NCBI GenBank assembly: GCA_041485385.1
Contig: JBGPJM010000008.1
Location: forward strand, 1-52,850
From: JBGPJM01 sp041485385
Lineage (GTDB): Bacteria; Planctomycetota; Phycisphaerae; Phycisphaerales; UBA1924
DNA: 52,850 nt
Direction of reading: 5' to 3'
The notes under the pieces were generated by a model, which ran no database searches, was not told the DNA's origin, and was given only the letters and a program-made list of their open reading frames with translations. Below, piece after piece: positions 1 to 6,712 of the stretch; the first letter of the stretch is position 1, and each line of letters begins with the position of its first letter. The position numbers and the translations under genes are program-made.

Positions 1-710
1 ACGGTCACGGCGCGGGCCGCGTCGTAGGCCATGGCGTGGTAGTACCGCGGCGAGGGGCCGGTTACCATGCGCTGGGTCCAGGCGGTCCCGTTCCATTCCC
101 AGGTCTCGCCGTTGGTGCTGCCTCTGTAGCCCCCGAAGAGGACGGTGACGCCGCGTGCCGCGTCGTAGGCCATCGCGTGGCCCTCCCGCGGCGAGGGGCC
201 GGCGACGGCCCGCTGGGTCCAAACGGTCCCATTCCATTCCCAGGTCTCGCCGTTGTAGCCGGGAAGTCCACCGATGTAGCCCCCGAAGAGGACGGTCACG
301 CCGCGGGCCGCGTCGTAGGCCATGGCGTGCGAGTCCCGCGGCGAGGGGAAGAGGGGGCCGCCGACCGCCCGTTGGGTCCAGGCCCCCCCGCCCCCACCAC
401 CGCTCCCGTTCCATTCCCAGGTCTCGCCAATGGAGGTGCTGCCGTTGAAGCCACCGAAGAGGACGGTCACGCCGCGGGCCGCGTCGTAGGCCATCGCGTG
501 GATGTGCCGCGCCGAGGGGCCGCTGACCGCCTGCTGGGTCCAGGGGACCGACTGCGCCCGCGCCATTGCCGGCGCGAGCATCAACAGCCCAAGCACGGCG
601 AGCATGGCACACCGCGTCCAGTCCGATGGAGCGACGCCGACGCGGCGGTCCGCTCGAACTGCCGTACGAACTGTCCTGAACACTCCGAGGATGGTTCCAA
701 CCGCGTTCAT
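1..710 (-). CDS. Secreted kelch-like repeat protein, 3' part beyond the left edge
   Basis: The frame is open to the window edge and shows 236 codons from an ATG preceded by GGAGGG 7 nt upstream. Residues 1-30 form a basic lead-in, 33-53 a hydrophobic signal-like segment ending APAMARAQ, and from residue 54 a repeat of about 50 residues recurs. Each repeat has the order W-T-Q, GPSPR, HAMAYDAARGVTVLFGG, then GETWEWNGT. This is the kelch / galactose-oxidase-like beta-propeller blade pattern common in secreted planctomycete proteins. Three blades and the start of a fourth are visible. Adjacent repeats are near-identical in DNA, so copy number may vary between strains. The export signal is clear; the ligand or role is not. 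Residue M36 could be an alternative start. Confidence 0.85.
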   Translation of the reverse strand, partial: MNAVGTILGVFRTVRTAVRADRRVGVAPSDWTRCAMLAVLGLLMLAPAMARAQSVPWTQQAVSGPSARHIHAMAYDAARGVTVLFGGFNGSTSIGETWEWNGSGGGGGGAWTQRAVGGPLFPSPRDSHAMAYDAARGVTVLFGGYIGGLPGYNGETWEWNGTVWTQRAVAGPSPREGHAMAYDAARGVTVLFGGYRGSTNGETWEWNGTAWTQRMVTGPSPRYYHAMAYDAARAVT

Positions 711-776
711 CGTGGCGCCCTCCGGAATAATGCGATGATACAACCGCGCTCAAGAAATCCGCACAGGAATCCAACG

Positions 777-1016
777 ATGAAGCCGCAGCGGCCCACCCCC
801 CACTTCTTCAAATCCCCCGCCGCCCTCCGCGCCTGGTTCGAGGCCAACCACGGCGCGGCGACGGAGCTCCACGTCGGCTACCACAAGGCCCACACCGGCG
901 CGGCCGGGCTCACCTGGCCGGAGTCGGTGGCCGCGGCGCTCTGTTTCGGGTGGATCGATGGCGTCCGCAGGCCGGGCCCGGACGGGCGGGGAGACGCGGG
1001 GGGTGCGGTTGCCTGA
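777..1016 (+). pseudogene. Truncated YdeI/OmpD-associated family protein
   Basis: The first 65 residues (from MKPQRPTPHFFKSPAALRAW to CFGWIDGVRR) match the N-terminal part of the YdeI/OmpD-associated family, including the PES-AAALCFGWIDG core. Family members run to about 190 residues. Here the similarity stops after GVRR and a short glycine-rich tail ends at a TGA inside the first hairpin of repeat unit A, so the rest of the gene is gone. The frame is intact up to that point. Loss by insertion or deletion linked to the neighbouring REP repeats is the simplest reading. It is probably non-functional. Confidence 0.7.
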
Positions 1017-1140
1017 AGGCACGACCATCTAAGCCCGTTGAAACGGGCTGGAAATCAGAGACAAGGGGACGGACTGGCGGGCACGCCGTACCACCGCTGA
1101 AGCGGTGGCCTACGAGCGAGAAAGCCCGCTGAAGCGGGCT
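1011..1140 (+). repeat. REP-type composite hairpin unit A
   Basis: Four palindromes in fixed order: P0 GCCTGAAGGC (1011-1020), P1 GCCCGTTGAAACGGGC (1033-1048), P2 CCACCGCTGAAGCGGTGG (1091-1108), P3 AGCCCGCTGAAGCGGGCT (1123-1140). All four have a TGAA loop. Read on the other strand, P2 is directly preceded by GTAGG, like the GTAG next to REP hairpins in known RAYT systems. Units B and C have the same order. Confidence 0.9.
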
Positions 1141-1253
1141 GGAGGATGCGGGTTCCGGGGGCGGGCGCGGGTTGGCGGATGGGCCGATGGGTGGGCCGGG
1201 CGGGGGACGAGACCTGGGACGCGGCGCTCGCGACGTCGGCTCGGCCGCTTCCC

Positions 1254-1386
1254 AGCCCGCTTCCAGCGGGCTTTCTCGCTTGTAGGCCACGCCTTCAGGC
1301 GTGGTGCGGCGGGCGAACCCACCCGTCCCGTTGTCTTGATCTTCAGCCCGTTTCAACGGGCTTCCGGTATTGGGCCGCCTTCAGGC
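1254..1386 (-). repeat. REP-type composite hairpin unit B (inverted)
   Basis: The inverted copy of unit A: P3 at 1254-1272, GTAGG then P2 at 1287-1304, P1 at 1346-1361, P0 at 1377-1386. P2 has a different stem (CCACGCC paired with GGCGTGG) but keeps the loop, a compensatory change relative to unit A. The end of the transposase gene lies inside this unit. The 113 bp between A and B is G-rich and holds no gene I can support. Confidence 0.9.
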
Positions 1387-1816
1387 GCTTGCACTTCAAT
1401 CTGCGTGATGCGCTCGAGCCATCCTCGATCCGGCCCGCGGCGTGGTGTTCGCGCTGCCTCTTGACGTAGTCCACGACCCACGGAAGATCTCGCTTGCCGA
1501 ACGACACGACCCCGTACCCGGTCTGCCACGCGAGCGCGCCGAGACCGCACGGCCCGTGATTGATCTGGTGAGTGCAGGCGCCCTTGATGTCGCCAACCCA
1601 TCTGGCGATCTCGACGGTCGGGGGCAGGCTGACGGCCATGTGGATGTGGTCTTCGACGCCGCCGACGGCGTGGACGATGGCCTCGGCGGTCAGGAGCGCG
1701 CGATGGGTGAGGAACTTGTGCGTGAGCGGCTCGACCCTGGCGGTGAGGAGCGGCGCACTGTCTTTCGTGCGCCAGACGAAGTGATAGAAGAGTTCCCAGT
1801 AGACGTTGCGGGGCAT
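1343..1816 (-). CDS. REP-associated tyrosine transposase (IS200-like, HUH)
   Basis: A 157-residue Y1-type transposase. It has the HUH metal site H57-I-H59 in VEDHIHM and the catalytic tyrosine Y117 in VVDYVKRQREHHA, with Q121 two turns of sequence further on, as in IS200/IS605 and RAYT proteins. These single-strand nucleases act on hairpins at REP sequences. The gene lies between composite units B and C, and its last ~14 residues (KAAQYRKPVETG) and its stop codon are encoded by P0 and P1 of unit B. There are no IS200-style ends of its own, which favours a domesticated RAYT over a free insertion sequence. The start is the ATG at 1816, with a -10-like TAAACT 6 nt upstream and no Shine-Dalgarno site. 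Confidence 0.88.
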   Translation of the reverse strand: MPRNVYWELFYHFVWRTKDSAPLLTARVEPLTHKFLTHRALLTAEAIVHAVGGVEDHIHMAVSLPPTVEIARWVGDIKGACTHQINHGPCGLGALAWQTGYGVVSFGKRDLPWVVDYVKRQREHHAAGRIEDGSSASRRLKCKRLKAAQYRKPVETG

Positions 1817-1822
1817 CGTCGC

Positions 1823-1828
1823 AGTTTA
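1823..1828 (-). promoter_or_regulatory. -10-like box abutting the RAYT start
   Basis: TAAACT on the minus strand ends 6 nt before the ATG, a spacing expected for a leaderless mRNA. Confidence 0.4.
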
Positions 1829-1847
1829 CTGTGCCACAAGGTCGATT

Positions 1848-1979
1848 GCCTGAAGGCGGCCCGGATTGCAAGCCCGTTGAAACGGGCTGGAAAACAAGGA
1901 CAGAGAACAGGTTGGGTGTGCCCGCTGTACCACCGCTGAATCGGTGGCCTACGAGCGAGAAAGCCCGCTGAAGCGGGCT
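1848..1979 (+). repeat. REP-type composite hairpin unit C
   Basis: The third copy, in the same direction as A: P0 1848-1857, P1 1872-1887, P2 CCACCGCTGAATCGGTGG 1930-1947, P3 1962-1979. The CCTACGAGCGAGAAA linker between P2 and P3 is identical to that in unit A. It lies upstream of the transposase start. Confidence 0.9.
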
Positions 1980-2000
1980 GGAGACTCCCCCGCTCCGCGT

Positions 2001-2055
2001 CCCGTCCCAATCACCCAGTCTCCCCGTCCCCCAGTCTCCCAGTCCCCGCGTCCCC
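2001..2055. repeat. CCCAGTCTC-type micro-repeat tract
   Basis: Imperfect short tandem copies of CCCAGTC(T)CCC / CCCGTCC between unit C and the end of the MFS gene. One of several short-period repeat families in the window. Confidence 0.6.
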
Positions 2056-2074
2056 CCTCCCCGCGTCCTCGGCC

Positions 2075-3463
2075 CTACGGCCGGTGCGCCCTCGCCGTTA
2101 CGCCGCGGAGCAGCCCCGGCCGGCGCTCGTAGCCCGGGTCGCCGGGTTTCAGGCCGTCGACCTCCGGCGTGCGGAACGACAGCATCACGAACCCGGCCAG
2201 CACCAGCACGGCGCCCATCACGCCGACGCCGACCTGGGTCGCCACGCCGCTGCCGGAGCGGCCCGCGACGATCTCGCCGATGAGGCCCGCGATCAGGGCC
2301 CCCAGCGGCATCGCGCCGAAGACGGCCATGTTGCACACCGACATCACGCGGCCGCGCATGCGGTCCTCCACCAGCAGCTGCATGGCCGCGAACGCCGAGT
2401 TGAAGCTCCACAGCCAGAACGCCCCGGCGAAGAACAGGATCACCGACGCCACCGGCACCGACGTGCTGGCGCTGAAGAGCACGATCGTGACGCCGCAGGA
2501 GGTGATCGAGAGCGGGATGAAGTGGTGCTTGGGGTACCACTTGGGGATCTTCTTCAGCACCAGCACCCCCACCACCGCCCCGGCCCCGATCACCGCCAGG
2601 AGCCACGAGAAGACCACCTCGTCGCGGTGGTACACCTCCGACACGAACAGCGGCAGCATCCGCATCAAGGGCGCCGCCAGCATCGCGAAGACCACCATCG
2701 CCAGGAACGCCGCCCGCGGCCCGCGGCTGTGGAACACGAAGCCGAACGCCTCGCGCGTCCGCACCCACACGCTGGTCTCTTCGCGCGGGGGCGCCGGGGC
2801 GTCGGGCGTGCTGGCGATCGCGATCAGCACCCCCAGGAAGCTCAGCGTGTTGATCGCGAACAGCGCCGTCGCCCCCTGCGCGGACGACGCCATGATCGGC
2901 CCCGCCAGGGCCGGCCCCACGATCCGCGACAGGTTGAACTGCAGGCCGTTGAGCGCGATCGCCTCCGCCAGCTCCTCACGCGGCACCAGGCGCGGCGTCA
3001 GCACCTGCCACGCCGGGATGTTGAACGCCATCGTGATCCCCTGGAGCAGCGACAGCCCGATCAGCACCGGCGGCGTCGCGTAGCCGGAGTAGCTCACGAC
3101 CGCCAGCGACGCGGCGATCACCATCATCATCGCCTGCGTCACCAGCAGCAGTTGCTTGCGGTTGACGCGGTCGGCCGTCAGCCCCCCCAGCACGCCCAGC
3201 ACCAGCGTCGGGCCGAGCTGGGCGGCCGCGAGGTACGCCATGACGAGCGTGGAGCCGGTCTTCTCCGCGACGATCCACTGAACGCCCACGCCCTCCATCC
3301 ACCCGCCGATGTTGGAGCCCATCGCGCCAAGCCAGACGTTGCGGAAGTGGCGGTGGCGGAGGACGCCCAGGCGAGAGTGCGCGGCCGCCGCCCCGACCGG
3401 CGCGCCGGTCCCGACCATCGGCGCGCTCGACTCCGCTTCGATCGTCTCCAGACCGTCGGACAC
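2075..3463 (-). CDS. MFS transporter (MFS_3 / EntS-like exporter)
   Basis: The product has about 462 residues with the hydrophobic pattern of a 12-helix major facilitator. A motif-A-like loop (GGLTADRVNRKQ) follows the second helix near residue 95, and the second half opens with FGFVFHSRGPRAAFLAMVVFAML. The closest pattern is the MFS_3 group that includes the enterobactin exporter EntS; the substrate cannot be told. I chose the GTG at 3463 because GGAGCAGG lies a few bases upstream. The ATG at 3419 (MVGTGAP) is a good alternative, and the frame also stays open upstream of 3463. The gene is divergent from the GNAT gene and its upstream region contains a very long G-run array on the sense strand. 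Confidence 0.85.
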   Translation of the reverse strand: MSDGLETIEAESSAPMVGTGAPVGAAAAHSRLGVLRHRHFRNVWLGAMGSNIGGWMEGVGVQWIVAEKTGSTLVMAYLAAAQLGPTLVLGVLGGLTADRVNRKQLLLVTQAMMMVIAASLAVVSYSGYATPPVLIGLSLLQGITMAFNIPAWQVLTPRLVPREELAEAIALNGLQFNLSRIVGPALAGPIMASSAQGATALFAINTLSFLGVLIAIASTPDAPAPPREETSVWVRTREAFGFVFHSRGPRAAFLAMVVFAMLAAPLMRMLPLFVSEVYHRDEVVFSWLLAVIGAGAVVGVLVLKKIPKWYPKHHFIPLSITSCGVTIVLFSASTSVPVASVILFFAGAFWLWSFNSAFAAMQLLVEDRMRGRVMSVCNMAVFGAMPLGALIAGLIGEIVAGRSGSGVATQVGVGVMGAVLVLAGFVMLSFRTPEVDGLKPGDPGYERRPGLLRGVTARAHRP

Positions 3464-3833
3464 GTCCCTGCTCCGGCGCGGCCGGCGCGCACGACAGAGC
3501 GCGCGACCGGCCACAGATTCCATGCTAGGCGGCGCTCCCCCCCACCCCCCCACCCCCCCCGCGCCCCCCGGAACCAGCGACGCCGCACCCCATCCGGCCG
3601 CGACGGAATCCGGACAAACCTCTCCGCAACCCGAGCCCTCCCGGAATTCGTGGAACGTCGGGGTCAGTCCACCGAACGTCACAAAAAACGCGCCGTTTCG
3701 ATGGGGTATTTCCCGATTTGGGCGCGCAGGATGGGCCCACCCGTCCATCCGACCCGGCGGCCGACGGATCGACATCCCCGCTTGCCGGGCGCCTGAGCTA
3801 TCCTTTCCGCCCTGTCCAGCGGAGCGCATCCAG
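3464..3833. other. Divergent intergenic region, MFS exporter / GNAT
   Basis: 370 bp with no supportable gene. It holds the four long C-runs listed separately and a less GC-rich stretch around 3680-3720 that could carry the promoters. Confidence 0.6.
3537..3569 (-). promoter_or_regulatory. G-quadruplex candidate upstream of the MFS gene
   Basis: Plus-strand C-runs of 7, 7, 8 and 6 are separated by 1, 1 and 3 bases. On the minus strand, the sense strand of the MFS gene, this is G6-CGC-G8-T-G7-T-G7, about 75-105 nt before the chosen start. Loops this short favour a parallel quadruplex. A regulatory role is inference. Confidence 0.6.
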
Positions 3834-4325
3834 GTGGTCCAGATCCGGCGCATCACGAACGACGATCCGTTGTACCCGCAGGAGTGCGCGCTCCGCGAGG
3901 CGGTGCTGCTCGGGCCGATCGGGTACGACATGCAGCGTTTTATGCGGGAATTCGCGGGTGTTGAGGAGAAGTTCGAGCACTTCGTGGCGGTCTTCGATCA
4001 TCCATCGGGGCCGCGGGTGATCGGGTGCGCGGCGCTGCTGCCCGACGTTCCGACGGCCGGGATCGGCAAGCTCATGCAGATGGCGATCGACCCCCAGCGC
4101 CAAGGGGAAGGGATCGGCACCCGCCTGGTGGTGGCGGTGGAAAAACGCGCCTTCGGCCAGCTCGGCCTCAAAGAGCTGTTCTGTCATTCACGCGACACCG
4201 CCTACGGTTTTTACGAAAGCCTGGGATGGGAATACGATTCTGAGACATTCAAAGAAGCAGGAGTCGATCATCGAAAAATGGTTTTTCGGCCCAGGGTGGG
4301 GGAAGAGGAGGGCGTGGAGGCCTGA
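3834..4325 (+). CDS. GNAT family N-acetyltransferase
   Basis: A 163-residue single-domain GCN5-related acetyltransferase. The acetyl-CoA pyrophosphate loop is QRQGEGIGTRLV (about residues 85-96), preceded by the usual beta-strand (GKLMQMAIDP) and followed by LKELFCHSRDTAYGFYESLGWE, the typical motif B region with the conserved YESLGW end. The family moves acetyl from acetyl-CoA to an amine; the acceptor is unknown. The start is the GTG at 3834, with GGAG about 9 nt upstream. An ATG is not available near the domain start. The C-terminal tail is acidic. Confidence 0.85.
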   Translation: MVQIRRITNDDPLYPQECALREAVLLGPIGYDMQRFMREFAGVEEKFEHFVAVFDHPSGPRVIGCAALLPDVPTAGIGKLMQMAIDPQRQGEGIGTRLVVAVEKRAFGQLGLKELFCHSRDTAYGFYESLGWEYDSETFKEAGVDHRKMVFRPRVGEEEGVEA

Positions 4326-4426
4326 GGGCCGGAACAAGGGATCGGGCGGGAGGAGGGTTGTTTGGTGGGGGTGGGACGGCAATGATTGACACAGATTGAC
4401 GGGGGCCTTCGATCGGGTCTGGGACG

Positions 4427-4918
4427 GTGGCACCGCAACTCGATTCCGACAGCATCCGCGAGATGTTCGCACGGCACGGCATCCGTTGCACGCGGCAGCG
4501 CGAGGAGATTTTCTCCGTGCTGCACCGCTCGTGCGCGCACCCCACGGCGGAGGAGCTGTTCCACGACGTGCGGGCGTCGCAGCCGGGTCTCAGCCTTGCG
4601 ACCGTGTACAACACCCTGGAGATCTTCACGCGGCGCGGCCTGTGCCGGAAGCTGGCGGTGGGGCAGGCCAGTCTGAGCCTCGGGGGCGCCAGCCGCTACG
4701 ACGCGGACCTGACCGAGCACCTGCACCTGATCACCTGCGACGGGCAGGTGCAGGACATCCCGTCCGACCTGGGCGACGAGATCATGCGGCACATCCCCTC
4801 TCAGGTGGTGGAACGAATCGAGCGCGCGATGGGGGTGCGGATCTCGCGGATGAACGTGGATTTCCTGGCGGCGCTGGGGGACGGGAAGGCGGAGAACGGG
4901 GCGGGGGAGTCCGAATAA
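4427..4918 (+). CDS. Fur family transcriptional regulator
   Basis: A 163-residue Fur/PerR-type repressor. The N-terminal winged helix has GIRCTRQREEIFSVL and the recognition helix SLATVYNTLEIF (residues 56-67). The metal-binding half keeps H98 and H100 in RYDADLTEHLHLITC, but only one cysteine (C104) of the usual structural CxxC pair, and the second C-terminal CxxC is missing. It therefore probably lacks the structural zinc site, as in some Fur and PerR variants. The start is the GTG at 4427; M13 is an alternative but would cut the first helix. The metal or peroxide it senses cannot be told. The PilZ gene follows in the same direction. Confidence 0.85.
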   Translation: MAPQLDSDSIREMFARHGIRCTRQREEIFSVLHRSCAHPTAEELFHDVRASQPGLSLATVYNTLEIFTRRGLCRKLAVGQASLSLGGASRYDADLTEHLHLITCDGQVQDIPSDLGDEIMRHIPSQVVERIERAMGVRISRMNVDFLAALGDGKAENGAGESE

Positions 4919-5091
4919 CGGACCAACGAATCGGCGAGGGGGCTTTGCCTCGCGCGGGTGGTGCGTCTCTGTCGCGGTTATCGCCGCGTCGGGCGGCCGC
5001 CTGTCAAGGCGCATGGTCCGAGATCCGATACCCATTCTCGGGCGTGGGCACGCGCGTACCGGCGAGGAGGCGGCGCGTGCGAACACGCCAC

Positions 5092-5098
5092 GGAGAGG
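5092..5098 (+). promoter_or_regulatory. Shine-Dalgarno deciding the PilZ start
   Basis: GGAGAGG ends 5 nt before the GTG at 5104, favouring that start over the in-frame ATG at 5116. Confidence 0.6.
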
Positions 5099-5103
5099 CA
5101 CAC

Positions 5104-5493
5104 GTGAACACGCAAATGAACCGTCGGCAGTACGTGCGGTACACGCTGGAACCGATGTACACGCCGGTGGCGGTGCGGACGCCGGACGGAACGACGTTCG
5201 ACAACGAGGGGCACGCGTACGACATCAGCGAGGGGGGAGTGCGGTTCGAGCTGGACCGGGCGGTCCGGCCCGGGACGACGATCGCGATGCAGATCACCCT
5301 GCCGTCGGGGAGCGCGGAGGACATCGGGCCGGGGCGGAGCGTGCTCGTGTTCGCGAACGTGGTGTGGATCGAGGACGAGGATGAGCCCGGTCCCGTGCGA
5401 ACGGCGGCCGTGTTCACGCACTTCGCGCGTGCCGGCGACAGGGAAAGGCTGACGAGGTCGATCGGGTCGGGGCGGTACCGGCTGGCCGCGTAG
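5104..5493 (+). CDS. PilZ domain protein
   Basis: A 129-residue single PilZ domain. It has both c-di-GMP binding signatures: the arginine motif R7-R8-x-x-x-R12 (NRRQYVRY) and DxSxxG at D40, S42, G45 (YDISEGGVRF). Single-domain PilZ proteins bind cyclic di-GMP and act on a partner in motility, secretion or polysaccharide control; the partner here is unknown. The N-terminal arginine motif just after the start is as expected. The gene lies between fur and obgE in the same direction, with 185 bp and 158 bp gaps, so co-transcription is uncertain. Confidence 0.85.
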   Translation: MNTQMNRRQYVRYTLEPMYTPVAVRTPDGTTFDNEGHAYDISEGGVRFELDRAVRPGTTIAMQITLPSGSAEDIGPGRSVLVFANVVWIEDEDEPGPVRTAAVFTHFARAGDRERLTRSIGSGRYRLAA

Positions 5494-5526
5494 GCCGCGG
5501 CTGACGCGCAGGGGGCGGGAAGAGCA

Positions 5527-5599
5527 GTGAACAGAGTTCAATGAGGGGATGGCACGCCGGCGGGTGTGCTCTTCGTGCCCTTGCGGGTCTTCTGTTCAC
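5527..5599. repeat. Inverted repeat GTGAACAGA / TCTGTTCAC before obgE
   Basis: Perfect 9-bp arms at 5527-5535 and 5591-5599. The interval reads, on the minus strand, as ACCCGCAAGGGCACGAAGAG. It resembles a decayed relative of the CACAGAG palindromes near 41 and 46 kb. Confidence 0.5.
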
Positions 5600-5638
5600 C
5601 GATCGTCCGTTTCCGCTCACGTCCGCGCGTCCGCTGCT

Positions 5639-5644
5639 TACTAT
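5639..5644 (+). promoter_or_regulatory. -10-like box abutting the obgE start
   Basis: TACTAT ends 7 nt before the ATG of obgE; no Shine-Dalgarno lies between them. Confidence 0.45.
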
Positions 5645-5651
5645 CCCCCGC

Positions 5652-6695
5652 ATGTTCATCGATCAAGCAGTCATCCTGGTCCACGCCGGCAAGGGCGGCG
5701 GGGGGCACGTGTCGTTCCGCCGGGAGAAGTACGAGCCCAAGGGCGGCCCGAGCGGCGGCGACGGCGGGAACGGCGGCGACGTCGTGCTCATGGCCGACGA
5801 GAACATCAACACGCTCCTTGACTTCCGCGGGCGGCCCAACTGGAGCGCCCAGGACGGTGAGCCGGGGCGGGCCAAGCAGCAGCACGGCTCGCACGGCAAG
5901 CCGCTGGTCATCAAGGTGCCGCAGGGGACGCTGGTGTACGACCACAAGACCGGCGAGCTGCTGTGCGACCTGAAGGACCACGCGGAGGAGTTCATCGCGG
6001 CCAAGGGCGGGCGCGGAGGGTTCGGGAACGAGCATTTCAAGTCGTCGATCAACCAGGCGCCGCGCACGGCCTCGCCGGGATACCCGGGCGAGGACCGAGA
6101 GCTGCGGATGGAGCTCAAGCTCATCGCCGACGTCGGGCTGGTGGGGATGCCCAACGCGGGGAAATCCACGCTTCTGGCGGCGGTGACGGACGCGACGCCG
6201 AAGATCGCCGATTATCCGTTTACGACGCTCGCGCCGCAGCTGGGGATCGCGGTCCTCGACGCGGCGAGGCGGCTGGTGCTGGCGGATATCCCGGGGCTGA
6301 TCGAGGGGGCCGCGGCGGGGGCGGGCCTGGGGCACGAGTTCCTGAGGCATATCGAGCGGACGCGGGTGCTGGTGCACCTGCTGGACGTGCTCCCGGCGGA
6401 TGGCTCGAGCCCGGCGGCGAACTACCGGCTGATCCGCGAGGAGATCAAGCGGTACTCGCCGCTCCTGGCGGAGAAGGACGAGCTGATCGTGCTGAACAAG
6501 CTCGACCTGTTGCCCACCGAGGAGGAGCGTCGCGCGGCGGTCGCGAAGCTGCGGACGGAGCTGAAGCTCGGCCGGGGCGAGGAGCTCGTGGCGATCAGCG
6601 CGGCCACGCGCCAGGGGACACGCGAGATGATCGAGAGGCTCTGGACGATGGTGAACCGGCCGGCGGAGACGTGGAAGGGCGTCGCCGCGGAGTGA
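5652..6695 (+). CDS. obgE: Obg family GTPase (ribosome assembly)
   Basis: A 347-residue Obg/CgtA GTPase. The N-terminal Obg fold starts MFIDQAVILVHAGKGGGGHV and contains the glycine-rich loops GGPSGGDGGNGGDV and AAKGGRGGFGN. The G domain starts near residue 158 with G1 GMPNAGKST, then G3 DIPGLIEGA, G4 NKLD and G5 SAATRQG. There is no long C-terminal OCT domain. Obg proteins bind the 50S subunit late in assembly and respond to (p)ppGpp. The ATG at 5652 gives a full Obg fold, and a -10-like TACTAT sits just upstream. It is convergent with ffh, with 17 bp between the stops. The rpmA/rplU neighbours usual in many bacteria are absent. Confidence 0.97.
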   Translation: MFIDQAVILVHAGKGGGGHVSFRREKYEPKGGPSGGDGGNGGDVVLMADENINTLLDFRGRPNWSAQDGEPGRAKQQHGSHGKPLVIKVPQGTLVYDHKTGELLCDLKDHAEEFIAAKGGRGGFGNEHFKSSINQAPRTASPGYPGEDRELRMELKLIADVGLVGMPNAGKSTLLAAVTDATPKIADYPFTTLAPQLGIAVLDAARRLVLADIPGLIEGAAAGAGLGHEFLRHIERTRVLVHLLDVLPADGSSPAANYRLIREEIKRYSPLLAEKDELIVLNKLDLLPTEEERRAAVAKLRTELKLGRGEELVAISAATRQGTREMIERLWTMVNRPAETWKGVAAE

Positions 6696-6712
6696 GGACC
6701 TCCTCCGCGCGG

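Noticed and set aside
1343..1816. A complete IS200/IS605 insertion sequence
   Set aside because: No tnpB and no element ends; the flanking sequences are REP-type units, also present away from the gene.
2011..2072. Coding continuation encoding GDWGTGRLGDW-like residues
   Set aside because: This is the translation of a CCCAGTCTC micro-repeat in a frame without gene context.
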